Below are positions 17,922 through 25,667 of a DNA stretch of 64,000 bases, in pieces. The notes beneath the pieces are model-generated. The model saw nothing but the letters and a program-made list of their open reading frames with translations, was not told where the DNA came from and made no database searches. The DNA is from Luteirhabdus pelagi. GTDB lineage: Bacteria; Bacteroidota; Bacteroidia; Flavobacteriales; Flavobacteriaceae. Both the position numbers and the translations under genes were made by a program. The first letter of the stretch is position 1, and the number at the start of each line of letters is the position of its first letter. The stretch covers positions 248,001-312,000 of the forward strand of contig NZ_JAECMS010000003.1 of the NCBI RefSeq assembly GCF_016827595.1. Direction: 5' to 3'.

Positions 17922-19133
17922 TTATTGGGTTCTGTGGGCCAAGACCATCGGGGGTTCACCATCAAACGGATTTCGAAACCTGCCGATGGTTCGGGCTCCC
18001 ATGGAAGCTGCTCGCATCACCTTGTTTTCACCAAAGCGATTGCGGATATGATCCATGGCGTTGTAGAGGTTCAACATTTCCTCGGTATCCTCGAAAAGGT
18101 TGATTTGGTAGTTCCCAGACACCAAATCGCTTACCGAAACACCTACTAGTCTTACCAGCATTCGGCGTTCGTATAGTTTTTCGAACAGTTCCAACACCTT
18201 CGGAATAATGATATGATCGGCACTGGTGTAGGGAATCTTAGCCTGTTTTGAATAGGTGCTGAAATCGGCATATCGAATCTTGATCCCGACACAGGAAGTC
18301 AGTTTTTCACCTCTTCGAAGTTGAAAAGCCAGGTTTTCAGCCATGGCGGTAAGCATGTTTTTCAATTTTACCACATCAATCGTATCGTGAAACGTACGTT
18401 CGGTAGTAAGCGATTTGCGGGCGTGAAAGGGCACCAAAGGTGGACGATCGATTCCCTGGGCGCGTCGCCAGATCGTTCTGCCGTTGGCTCCGAGGGCACT
18501 GACCATCATTTCCAAAGGCATTTGCTGAATGGTTTCAACTTTTACAACGCCTAAATTTCGAAGGGTCTGATAGGTCTTCTTTCCCACCATGGGAATTTTC
18601 CGAATGGAAAGCGGTGCCAAGAACTGTTTTTCGAAGCCATAATCGACCTTCATTTGGTTATTCGGCTTTGCTTCACCCGTAGCTACCTTTGAAGTAACCT
18701 TATTGGAAGCCATTCCAAAAGAAATAGGCAAACCCGTTTCCTTGATGATGGTGTGCCGTAATTCCGTAGCGTATTTGTAGCAGCCAAAAAATTGATCCAT
18801 CCCGCTTAAATCGGCATAAAACTCATCGACACTCGCCTTTTCGAATACTGGAACTCTTTCCTTGATGATATCGGTAACCTGTTTGGAAAATTTGGTATAG
18901 GTGCCGGCATTTCCCTTGATGACGACAGCCTCCGGACATAGCTGTCGTGCTAGCTTCATGGGCATGCCCGAACGGATTCCAAAACGACGGGTTTCGTAGC
19001 TGCAGGCAGAAACCACGCCCCTATCCCCTGTTCCACCAACCAACAGGGGTCGCTTCTGCAATCGGGAATCGATCAACCGCTCACAGGATACAAAAAACGT
19101 ATCCAAATCGAGGTGCAAAATGGTTTCTTTCAT
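17922..19133 (-). CDS. Y-family DNA polymerase (DinB/Pol IV type)
   Basis: The 403-residue protein carries out lesion bypass or is the accessory subunit of the downstream C-family polymerase. The catalytic palm motifs are intact: HLDLDTFFVSCERL with the first aspartate and EKASVDEFYADLS with the Asp-Glu pair, so it should be active, unlike many ImuB proteins. A helix-hairpin-helix thumb (IPMVGKKTYQTLRNLG) and a little-finger domain (about 240-350) follow. A candidate beta-clamp motif, QINLFED, sits near residue 359. The gene starts 5 bases from a pair of palindromes that overlap the promoter, which suggests damage-dependent repression. It is the first gene of the operon with the DnaE2-type polymerase. 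Confidence 0.95.
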   Translation of the reverse strand: MKETILHLDLDTFFVSCERLIDSRLQKRPLLVGGTGDRGVVSACSYETRRFGIRSGMPMKLARQLCPEAVVIKGNAGTYTKFSKQVTDIIKERVPVFEKASVDEFYADLSGMDQFFGCYKYATELRHTIIKETGLPISFGMASNKVTSKVATGEAKPNNQMKVDYGFEKQFLAPLSIRKIPMVGKKTYQTLRNLGVVKVETIQQMPLEMMVSALGANGRTIWRRAQGIDRPPLVPFHARKSLTTERTFHDTIDVVKLKNMLTAMAENLAFQLRRGEKLTSCVGIKIRYADFSTYSKQAKIPYTSADHIIIPKVLELFEKLYERRMLVRLVGVSVSDLVSGNYQINLFEDTEEMLNLYNAMDHIRNRFGENKVMRAASMGARTIGRFRNPFDGEPPMVLAHRTQ

Positions 19134-19138
19134 GAGTA

Positions 19139-19171
19139 TTGGAATTTTTCCAAAATTATGGAATTATTCCA
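19139..19171 (-). promoter_or_regulatory. Promoter with two palindromic operators upstream of the translesion polymerase operon
   Basis: Two dyads lie 5-38 bases before the start codon: TTGGAA-TTT-TTCCAA (19139-19153) and TGGAAT-T-ATTCCA (19159-19171). Both have perfect 6-bp arms and share the core TGGAAtnnTTCCA; their centres are 19 bases apart, near two helical turns. On the minus strand TAATTTTG (19151-19158) matches the -7 consensus TAnnTTTG and sits between and partly inside the dyads. A repressor bound here would block the promoter. The repressor is not encoded nearby. Confidence 0.75.
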
Positions 19172-19221
19172 AATAATGAGGATCGAAAAGGTTAAAATAG
19201 CAACGCATGGATATACAAGAA

Positions 19222-19251
19222 ATAAAAAAGCCACCTAAAAAAGGTGGCTTT
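19222..19251 (-). terminator. Terminator of the acidic lipoprotein gene
   Basis: Read on the minus strand, AAAGCCACCT-TTTTT-AGGTGGCTTT is followed by further T. It lies about 22 bases after the stop of the gene at 19274. Confidence 0.85.
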
Positions 19252-19273
19252 AAATTCTAATATTTCAACTTAT

Positions 19274-19855
19274 TTACGAGCGCGTGTAAATTGTTTCCGC
19301 ATCGCGAACTCGTTCTGGTAAGTCACTCATAGAAGAAACATACATGTTTTGGTCGTTATAGACCCGTTTTGGTTTTTCTCCAACAATAATATACTTCACG
19401 TCAAGATCAGGTGCATTAAGGTTTACTTGATCTTGTACACGCATGGTTTTTCCGTCAAGATTCATTTCCATCGCTTCTAACATTGCAATTACATACAGTC
19501 TGTTTTGACTTGCACGAATTTCTCTAATTTCAAGATTGTGCTCTACATCATCAACTTCTGCTTCAACTACCAAACTACGTTCTTCTTTTTCTTCATCTGG
19601 CATATCCACATCGATGGTAGGCACTTCAACTTCTTCTTCTTCCATTACCACTACCACCTTTGGTACTTCTACCGTTTCGGTTTCAGTTGTAATATCAACG
19701 TCGGCCCAATCTACATCAAAGGCAGGTAATTGTCCTTCTTCAGTATCTACGTCAACGTCGACTTCGGGTAATTCTGCTTCTCTTGTTTTGTCTAAATCGC
19801 AACTCGTAAAAGTTAATAATGAGGTTGCGGTTAAAAGTAAAATAATCTTCTTCAT
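19274..19855 (-). CDS. Hypothetical acidic lipoprotein with valine-acidic repeats
   Basis: The 193-residue protein starts with a lipoprotein signal peptide whose lipobox is LTFTSC (cysteine near residue 19). Residues 20-100 are extremely acidic and repetitive, with spaced units such as VDVDVD, VEVPKVVVV, VEVPTIDVDMPDEE and VEVPT. The C-terminal third (about 105-193) is an ordinary mixed-composition region with LEIREIRASQNRLYVIAML. No known catalytic motif is visible. The acidic segment could bind cations or act as an extended spacer in the periplasm, but this is speculation. The small YqaE-like gene lies 50 bases upstream on the same strand, with its own terminator downstream of this gene. 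Confidence 0.75.
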   Translation of the reverse strand: MKKIILLLTATSLLTFTSCDLDKTREAELPEVDVDVDTEEGQLPAFDVDWADVDITTETETVEVPKVVVVMEEEEVEVPTIDVDMPDEEKEERSLVVEAEVDDVEHNLEIREIRASQNRLYVIAMLEAMEMNLDGKTMRVQDQVNLNAPDLDVKYIIVGEKPKRVYNDQNMYVSSMSDLPERVRDAETIYTRS

Positions 19856-19905
19856 AATAATCGTTTCAATTTTAAGGGTTATTGGTTTTTGTTATTCGTT
19901 TACAT

Positions 19906-20055
19906 TTAGTTTACCACGAAAGCATGTATCACACCTGGCAACCAAAAAATCATGGTTAACACTAGGTTGATTAAAAACACGGTACTTAGCCCATGTTCTA
20001 AGAATACTGCTAGGGGTGGCAATAAAATGTTCAATACAATAATAAGTAGTGACAT
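19906..20055 (-). CDS. YqaE/Pmp3 family small membrane protein
   Basis: This gene encodes only 49 residues. The protein begins MSLLIIVLNILLPPLAVFLE, continues with a glycine-turn, and ends LPGVIHAFVVN. It is two hydrophobic helices with the conserved PPLAVFLEHG and the WLPGxIHA motif of the Pmp3/YqaE family (PF01679), proteolipids often induced by salt, cold or membrane stress. The ATG is at 20055 and the TAA at 19906. It lies 50 bases upstream of the acidic lipoprotein gene in the same direction, so they may be cotranscribed. Confidence 0.88.
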   Translation of the reverse strand: MSLLIIVLNILLPPLAVFLEHGLSTVFLINLVLTMIFWLPGVIHAFVVN

Positions 20056-20179
20056 ATTTTTCGTTTTATAAAAAGATACCCTTTAAAACCCCTAAAAGCG
20101 TTAAGACCGCCTTAATTTACATAGGTTTAACAGGTGAAGCCACTTTAAAAAGAATGGATACTAAAAGAATTGAAGATTG

Positions 20180-22225
20180 TTATTCAGGGTATTCGACTCG
20201 TAAGTGATAAATATTGTTGAGTTTTTTCTTTAAAACCTTCTTAATAACTTGAATTTCCTTAAATGTGATATTCGCATTTAGGAATTGATTTTGGGTCATT
20301 TGCCCATCGATGATTTTTTCAACAAAATCATCAATTTTAGTTGAAGTCGGTTCCTTTAGGCTTTTACTAGCTGCTTCCACACTATCGGCCATCATCAAAA
20401 TGGCAGTTTCCTTTGAAAACGGCATTGGGCCTGGGTACCGGAAATCATCCTCGTTGATGGTTTCATCCAAGTCCTTTGCCTGCTTGTAGAAATAATATAC
20501 CAAGCTCGTTCCATGGTGCGTTCGAATAAAGTCGACAACCCGATCGGGCAAGTTATTCTTACGTGCTATTTCAATACCATCGATGACGTGATCGATAATA
20601 ATTTCGGCACTTTCCTGTGGATCCAGCTCGCTATGCGGATTTACGCCGCTTACTTGGTTTTCGGTGAAATAGGTCGGATTCTTCATCTTTCCGATATCAT
20701 GATAGAGTGCACCTACCCGTACTAACATAGCATTGGCTCCGATTTCATTCGCGGCAGCTTCACCTAAATTGGCAACATTCAAGGAATGGTGAAAGGTTCC
20801 CGGTGCCTTATTGGCCAGCTCCTTCAACAGTTTCGAGTTGGTATCGCTCAATTCCAAAAGCGAAACATCGCTCACCAAACCGAAGAGTTTTTCATATAAA
20901 TAAATCAATGGATGCGCAAAGAGTGTGGCGAGTCCGCAAATGATGAAATAGGCGAAGTTTTCCCATAAAATTCGTTGTAGGCTTCCCTCCTGAAGAATAA
21001 AAAAGGCAAAATACGCCACGATATAAATCAAGGTGATTTGCCCTACAGAAATAAAGAGATTCGCACGTCGATATAATTCGGAGACCGTTAGAATTGTTAC
21101 GATTCCTGCAATTATCTGAAGAAATAGATATTCGAAGCTATTCGGAACGATAAAACCGAGTAGCATCAGCGTCAGTACATGCACGAACAGTCCTAATCGT
21201 GGATCGAAAAATGCTTTTAGGATTAACGGTAGAATGCAGAGTGGGACGACATACACATATTTTGCTTCCCATTTCACTACGATGGTTGTAAGCAATACCA
21301 TGAGTACAATATTGAAAACGATAAAGGTAACCTTAGTATTGTCGCTGAATATGGTTTGGCGATACTTATTCAGAAAAAGGAAAAGCATCAAGAAGACAAG
21401 TGCCACTACAATCGTATAGCCTAAAATAAGCCAATAATAATTGGATTGGCTCCACACCTGGCTTTGATATTCCTCTTTCAGTGAATTCAGGATTTGATAG
21501 GTTTCACCTTCCACCACAACGCCTTTTTCTACCACACGCTCGCCTTTTTCCACCACGCCTCGTGTGGGACTAATGGCTTCTATTTCAGCAGCGATGGAGG
21601 CTTCCGTTCGTTTGGTATCCAGGGTAACGTTGGGTTCCATGGCCCTTTTCAAGGTTTTTTGAAGCAACAACTGAATTCCTTTGCTATAGGTGTCGCCTAA
21701 ACGTTTCGATACGATACCTGGTATATTTTCACGTTGGGTAAGTTGTGAATAGATACGTTCCTCGATACGGTCGCCTTTTTTCAGATAAATCAACGCTTCC
21801 GGTGAATACGAATAAATTTGATCGATAACACCATTTTCATACAACGATTCCAAAATTGTTAGGCCGGCCTCTCTAGCTTGTGATGCTGAAGTGGTGTAAA
21901 TAGAATCAACAAACGTTTCTTCTAGCAATTCGGAAAAACGTGCTCGGCTTTCGGTTATAACCTCATTGTCATATTCGAAATAGGGAACGCTATTCTCACG
22001 AATGGCAGCCTCCTCGTCGGCTATGGCCTCCTCGCCTTTTTTAATGGTAAAAGTGAAGGGGGCGTAGAGATTTTCGTATTGCCAGGGCTTTCCCTTTTGA
22101 AAATGATACTTGAATTGCCCGCCTTTTGGCATCAGGTAAATGACCAAGATTGTGGCGATAACAAACAAAAACCCTTTATAAATAAGGGACTGGTTTTTGG
22201 AAAGGACCGAAAAAAATTGGCTCAT
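20180..22225 (-). CDS. PgpH/YqfF-type membrane HD-domain phosphohydrolase
   Basis: The 681-residue protein has the architecture of PgpH-type 7TMR-HD proteins: an N-terminal membrane anchor, an extracytoplasmic domain of about 220 residues, seven membrane helices (about 270-450) and a cytoplasmic HD domain. The HD motif is visible in FHHSLNVANLG and YHDIGKM, with further ligands in IIDHVIDG and RTHHGTSLVYYFY. Characterised relatives hydrolyse cyclic di-AMP. I chose ATG at 22225 (MSQFFSVLSK), because the longer open frame up to 22372 adds no family-like sequence and would run into the divergent thiolase promoter region. Confidence 0.9.
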   Translation of the reverse strand: MSQFFSVLSKNQSLIYKGFLFVIATILVIYLMPKGGQFKYHFQKGKPWQYENLYAPFTFTIKKGEEAIADEEAAIRENSVPYFEYDNEVITESRARFSELLEETFVDSIYTTSASQAREAGLTILESLYENGVIDQIYSYSPEALIYLKKGDRIEERIYSQLTQRENIPGIVSKRLGDTYSKGIQLLLQKTLKRAMEPNVTLDTKRTEASIAAEIEAISPTRGVVEKGERVVEKGVVVEGETYQILNSLKEEYQSQVWSQSNYYWLILGYTIVVALVFLMLFLFLNKYRQTIFSDNTKVTFIVFNIVLMVLLTTIVVKWEAKYVYVVPLCILPLILKAFFDPRLGLFVHVLTLMLLGFIVPNSFEYLFLQIIAGIVTILTVSELYRRANLFISVGQITLIYIVAYFAFFILQEGSLQRILWENFAYFIICGLATLFAHPLIYLYEKLFGLVSDVSLLELSDTNSKLLKELANKAPGTFHHSLNVANLGEAAANEIGANAMLVRVGALYHDIGKMKNPTYFTENQVSGVNPHSELDPQESAEIIIDHVIDGIEIARKNNLPDRVVDFIRTHHGTSLVYYFYKQAKDLDETINEDDFRYPGPMPFSKETAILMMADSVEAASKSLKEPTSTKIDDFVEKIIDGQMTQNQFLNANITFKEIQVIKKVLKKKLNNIYHLRVEYPE

Positions 22226-22387
22226 AAGCAATATTGGAAAAGTAAAGGTATGAATAACCCGACAGTATTCCCAAAGCAGCTGCGATAACGATTGATATTT
22301 CAGTGTAAAATATGTAAATTCGCAAGCACAGAAATAGGCGATTTGCCTATAATTCCTAAGAAACAAATTCACAGTAAAAAATATATC

Positions 22388-23563
22388 ATGAAAGAAGTTG
22401 TCATCGTATCTGCCGCTAGAACCCCAATCGGAAGCTTTATGGGAAGTTTATCCTCTCTTACAGCAACGAAGTTAGGATCTACTGCCATTAAAGGCGCCTT
22501 GGATAAAATAAGCTTGGACCCAAATACAGTTCAAGAAGTATATATGGGAAATGTGGTACAGGCAGGTGTCGGACAAGCGCCAGCGCGTCAGGCCGCGTTG
22601 GGAGCCGGAATTCCGGATACGGTGCCTTGTACAACAGTTAATAAGGTATGTGCCAGTGGAATGAAAGCCGTGATGCAAGCGGCACAAAGCATTGCTTTGG
22701 GCGACACCGATATAGTAGTAGCTGGTGGAATGGAAAGCATGAGTAATATCCCACATTATGTACACATGCGAAATGGTAAAAAATTCGGTCCCGCTACTTT
22801 AGAAGACGGGATGCAGAAAGATGGATTGGTGGATGCTTACGACCATAATGCGATGGGTGTTTGCGCTGATTTATGTGCTACCGAATACAATTTCTCTCGT
22901 GAAGATCAAGACAATTTTGCCATCGAATCGTACAATCGTTCCAAAAAAGCTTGGGAAGAAGGTAGGTTTGATGATGAAGTAGTGCCAGTGGAGGTTCCTC
23001 AACGAAAAGGCGATCCTGTTATCGTGAAGGAGGATGAAGAATTCAAAAATGTACGAATGGATAAAATTCCTTCGCTTCGTCCAGCCTTCAGCAAAGATGG
23101 AACCGTTACAGCTGCAAATGCCTCTACGATCAATGATGGAGCGGGAGCAGTAGTGATGATGTCTGCTGAAAAAGCTGCAGAATTAGGGTTAACGCCCTTA
23201 GTCACCATAAGAAGCTATGCCGATGCTGCACAGGAACCGAAATGGTTTACGACCGCACCAGCAAAAGCACTTCCTAAAGCATTGGATAAAGCTGGTGTGA
23301 CAAAAGATGATGTGGATTTCTTTGAATTTAATGAAGCCTTCTCTGTGGTTGGTCTTGCCAATATGAAAATTATGGATTTGGATGGTGAAAAGGTAAACGT
23401 AAACGGTGGAGCGGTATCGTTAGGCCACCCACTAGGATGTAGTGGTGTTCGAATTCTTATTACTCTAATTAATGTATTGAAACAGAACAATGCGAAAATC
23501 GGTGCTGCCGCTATCTGTAATGGTGGTGGAGGTGCTTCAGCCATGGTAATAGAACGCAAGTAA
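22388..23563 (+). CDS. Acetyl-CoA C-acetyltransferase (thiolase)
   Basis: The 391-residue protein is a full-length type II thiolase, condensing two acetyl-CoA to acetoacetyl-CoA or acting in the reverse thiolytic direction. The nucleophilic cysteine is C88 in NKVCASGMKA, the catalytic histidine lies in GGAVSLGHPLGCSG and the second cysteine in AICNGGGGA. I chose ATG at 22388, where the conserved MKEVVIVSAARTPIGSF begins; the frame extends upstream without family similarity. It is divergent from the PgpH-type gene. No other fatty-acid or polyhydroxybutyrate gene adjoins it. Confidence 0.95.
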   Translation: MKEVVIVSAARTPIGSFMGSLSSLTATKLGSTAIKGALDKISLDPNTVQEVYMGNVVQAGVGQAPARQAALGAGIPDTVPCTTVNKVCASGMKAVMQAAQSIALGDTDIVVAGGMESMSNIPHYVHMRNGKKFGPATLEDGMQKDGLVDAYDHNAMGVCADLCATEYNFSREDQDNFAIESYNRSKKAWEEGRFDDEVVPVEVPQRKGDPVIVKEDEEFKNVRMDKIPSLRPAFSKDGTVTAANASTINDGAGAVVMMSAEKAAELGLTPLVTIRSYADAAQEPKWFTTAPAKALPKALDKAGVTKDDVDFFEFNEAFSVVGLANMKIMDLDGEKVNVNGGAVSLGHPLGCSGVRILITLINVLKQNNAKIGAAAICNGGGGASAMVIERK

Positions 23564-23585
23564 ATCCTCTCCCAAGTCTGCTTAG

Positions 23586-24335
23586 ATGAAATATGGTCTT
23601 TGTAATGTAAGCATTGCTCCTTTGCGTGCTGAAAAAGCTGATGCCAGTGAAATGGTTTCCCAGGTGTTATATGGGGAATTGTTTAAAATTTTGGATATGC
23701 AGAAGAAATGGAGTCGTATTCGTCTGCATCATGATGGGTATGAAGGTTGGTTGGACAATAAGCAACTTTTTGAAGTCGAAGAAAACGATTACAAAAAATA
23801 TGGCTCACTTCAACCAAAACTATCCTCCGAATTAGTGGATTTTGTAACAGAAAATCATGGGCAACTGATGCCTATTCCTTTGGGATGTGCTGTCGGTTCA
23901 GCGAAATTATTGCAACATAGGTTTGAAGGGCCAACGAAATCCAGTGTATTGAACAAGGATTATCTGGTCAGTACTGCGCTATTATATTTAAATGCGCCTT
24001 ATCTGTGGGGCGGAAGAACGCCTTTTGGAATAGACTGTAGCGGTTTTACACAAATGGTGTATCGACTGAATGGTCATTCATTGAAGCGAGACGCTAGTCA
24101 GCAGGCCACTCAAGGCGAACCCTTAAGTTTTATTGAGGAAAGTGAGCCAGGCGATTTAGCTTTTTTTGATAATGCGGAGGGCGATATAACCCATGTTGGC
24201 ATTATTATGAAAGATCATTATATTATTCATGCGCATGGAAAGGTTCGAATAGACCGCTTAGACCATACGGGCATCTTCAACTATGATAAGCGAACGCATA
24301 CTCATAAGCTTAGAGTCATTAAAAAGATTATCTAA
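23586..24335 (+). CDS. C40 family peptidase (NlpC/P60) with bacterial SH3-like domains
   Basis: The 249-residue protein contains an SH3-like region (about 1-120, including WSRIRLHHDGYEGWL) and a C-terminal NlpC/P60 cysteine peptidase domain. The catalytic cysteine is in GIDCSGFTQMVYRLNG, the histidine in DITHVGIIM and the third polar residue in YIIHAHG. Such enzymes cut gamma-D-Glu-meso-DAP bonds in stem peptides. No obvious signal peptide is present (MKYGLCNVSIAPLRAEK), so it may act on recycled muropeptides in the cytosol, as DipM/YkfC-like enzymes do; that location is an inference. It follows thiolase by 22 bases. Confidence 0.92.
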   Translation: MKYGLCNVSIAPLRAEKADASEMVSQVLYGELFKILDMQKKWSRIRLHHDGYEGWLDNKQLFEVEENDYKKYGSLQPKLSSELVDFVTENHGQLMPIPLGCAVGSAKLLQHRFEGPTKSSVLNKDYLVSTALLYLNAPYLWGGRTPFGIDCSGFTQMVYRLNGHSLKRDASQQATQGEPLSFIEESEPGDLAFFDNAEGDITHVGIIMKDHYIIHAHGKVRIDRLDHTGIFNYDKRTHTHKLRVIKKII

Positions 24336-24336
24336 T

Positions 24337-24366
24337 AAAAAAGCCGTCTACGAAGACGGCTTTTTT
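24337..24366. terminator. Bidirectional intrinsic terminator
   Basis: AAAAAAGCCGTCT-ACGA-AGACGGCTTTTTT is perfectly symmetrical and lies between the convergent NlpC/P60 and TPR genes, so it can serve both strands. Confidence 0.92.
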
Positions 24367-24389
24367 ATTATTTATTGAAACTGTATCAA

Positions 24390-25652
24390 TTAATTTTCCA
24401 TAGTTTCGACTTTCGCCTTCATTTCCTTGAATTGAGCATCCATTCCTAATTGGCTGTAAATATTCATCAGCGTTCTTTTAATCTCAACATCCTCAGGCTT
24501 TTGCTTCTCTGCTTTCTCTAAATAAGGTAAGGCATCACGATATAATTGTTCTCTTTTCTCCTTTAATTCATCATATTTTTCATTATCTGCCCTAGAATTG
24601 CCCAGAGAATTCATTTGATCAACTATCTCACGCTCTTTATTCAAAATTAGGACCGAGATGTTAATGAGCGCTGATGTATAGTCTGGTTTCAGCTCGAGGA
24701 CTCGATTATAATATTTTTTAGCTTTTTCAAAATCTCCAAGTTCTGCGGTAGCAACTCCTAAGTTATACATGATTTCGGGGTTGTCCGGTTGGCTTGCTGC
24801 CACCTGTTGCATCAATTCGTTGTACTTTTCTTTCTCACCCATTTTATAGGCCATATTAGCCTCTGCTTGCATCAACGAAATATCATCTGGGTTTTCGGCA
24901 CGTGCTTCTTTCATCAGAGCCTTAGCCTTCTCATCATCATCCTTCTCCATATAAATAAGAGTAAGGTTACGAAGTATTTCTCCTTTTTTGGAAGGCATCA
25001 TTCGCTCACTTGGTTTAATAACCTGACCTGCTTTCACCATTAAGTCTCGTTGCGACTTATCACCATATACAACTTCCTCTCCAGTTTCCTTATCGACTGC
25101 TACATATTGCATAACCTCACCGGTGTAACCTAAATCCATTAATTCATTATAGTACTCTAATGCTGTATCAAAATCTTGCGCATTAACCGCATTCCCAGCA
25201 GCAAAATAAAGATCGGATGTATCCTGTGGACTAACTCTGTAGCTATTATACAATTTTGTTGCCGCTACAGTATACTTTTTTGCATTTTGATCTTTAATAG
25301 CACTATTTACTAGTGTAATTCGAAGATTATCTTTTAATACTGTCATTCTTTCACCAAACTCATTCATGCCTCCTAAATCTTTTGCCTTCTCAAAAGACTT
25401 AATTGCCATTTCCATTTTTGAAAGGTCATCTCCGGCGCTTCCTTGATATGCTTCAGCCTTAACCAAGTAAAACTGAGCCTTCAAATCTTGATCAGCACTA
25501 CCAATTGAAGCTTCTGCTTCTTTAAGATAAGACATTGCTTCACTGTAGTCTTTATCTTCTACAGCATTTTCTGCTTTTCTAACTTCTCTTTTCTGTGCAA
25601 ATACAGCAATGGAAAACAATAATACCATCGCTGTTATAACCTGTTTTTTCAT
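24390..25652 (-). CDS. Secreted tetratricopeptide-repeat protein
   Basis: The 420-residue protein has a signal peptide (residues 1-19, ending AVFAQ) followed by TPR helices. Clear repeats are the segments around NAVEDKDYSEAMSYLKEAE, AGNAVNAQDFDTALEYYNEL, YNLGVATAELGDFEKAKKYY and LPYLEKAEKQKPEDVEIKRT. It is expected to be a periplasmic scaffold; no enzyme domain is seen. Its start lies 15 bases after the gyrA stop on the same strand, an arrangement that suggests read-through from gyrA, and a terminator follows. Confidence 0.88.
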   Translation of the reverse strand: MKKQVITAMVLLFSIAVFAQKREVRKAENAVEDKDYSEAMSYLKEAEASIGSADQDLKAQFYLVKAEAYQGSAGDDLSKMEMAIKSFEKAKDLGGMNEFGERMTVLKDNLRITLVNSAIKDQNAKKYTVAATKLYNSYRVSPQDTSDLYFAAGNAVNAQDFDTALEYYNELMDLGYTGEVMQYVAVDKETGEEVVYGDKSQRDLMVKAGQVIKPSERMMPSKKGEILRNLTLIYMEKDDDEKAKALMKEARAENPDDISLMQAEANMAYKMGEKEKYNELMQQVAASQPDNPEIMYNLGVATAELGDFEKAKKYYNRVLELKPDYTSALINISVLILNKEREIVDQMNSLGNSRADNEKYDELKEKREQLYRDALPYLEKAEKQKPEDVEIKRTLMNIYSQLGMDAQFKEMKAKVETMEN

Positions 25653-25667
25653 TTTAAGTGTTTTAAT

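Noticed and set aside
19536-19970. Serine/threonine-rich plus-strand frame opposite the acidic lipoprotein
   Set aside because: It is the antisense of the acid-valine repeat, which forces serine and threonine codons; the lipoprotein has a proper signal and lipobox.
22292-22387. Extended N-terminus of thiolase
   Set aside because: The added residues (IFQCKICKFAS) have no thiolase resemblance and lie in the divergent promoter region; the conserved protein begins at 22388.
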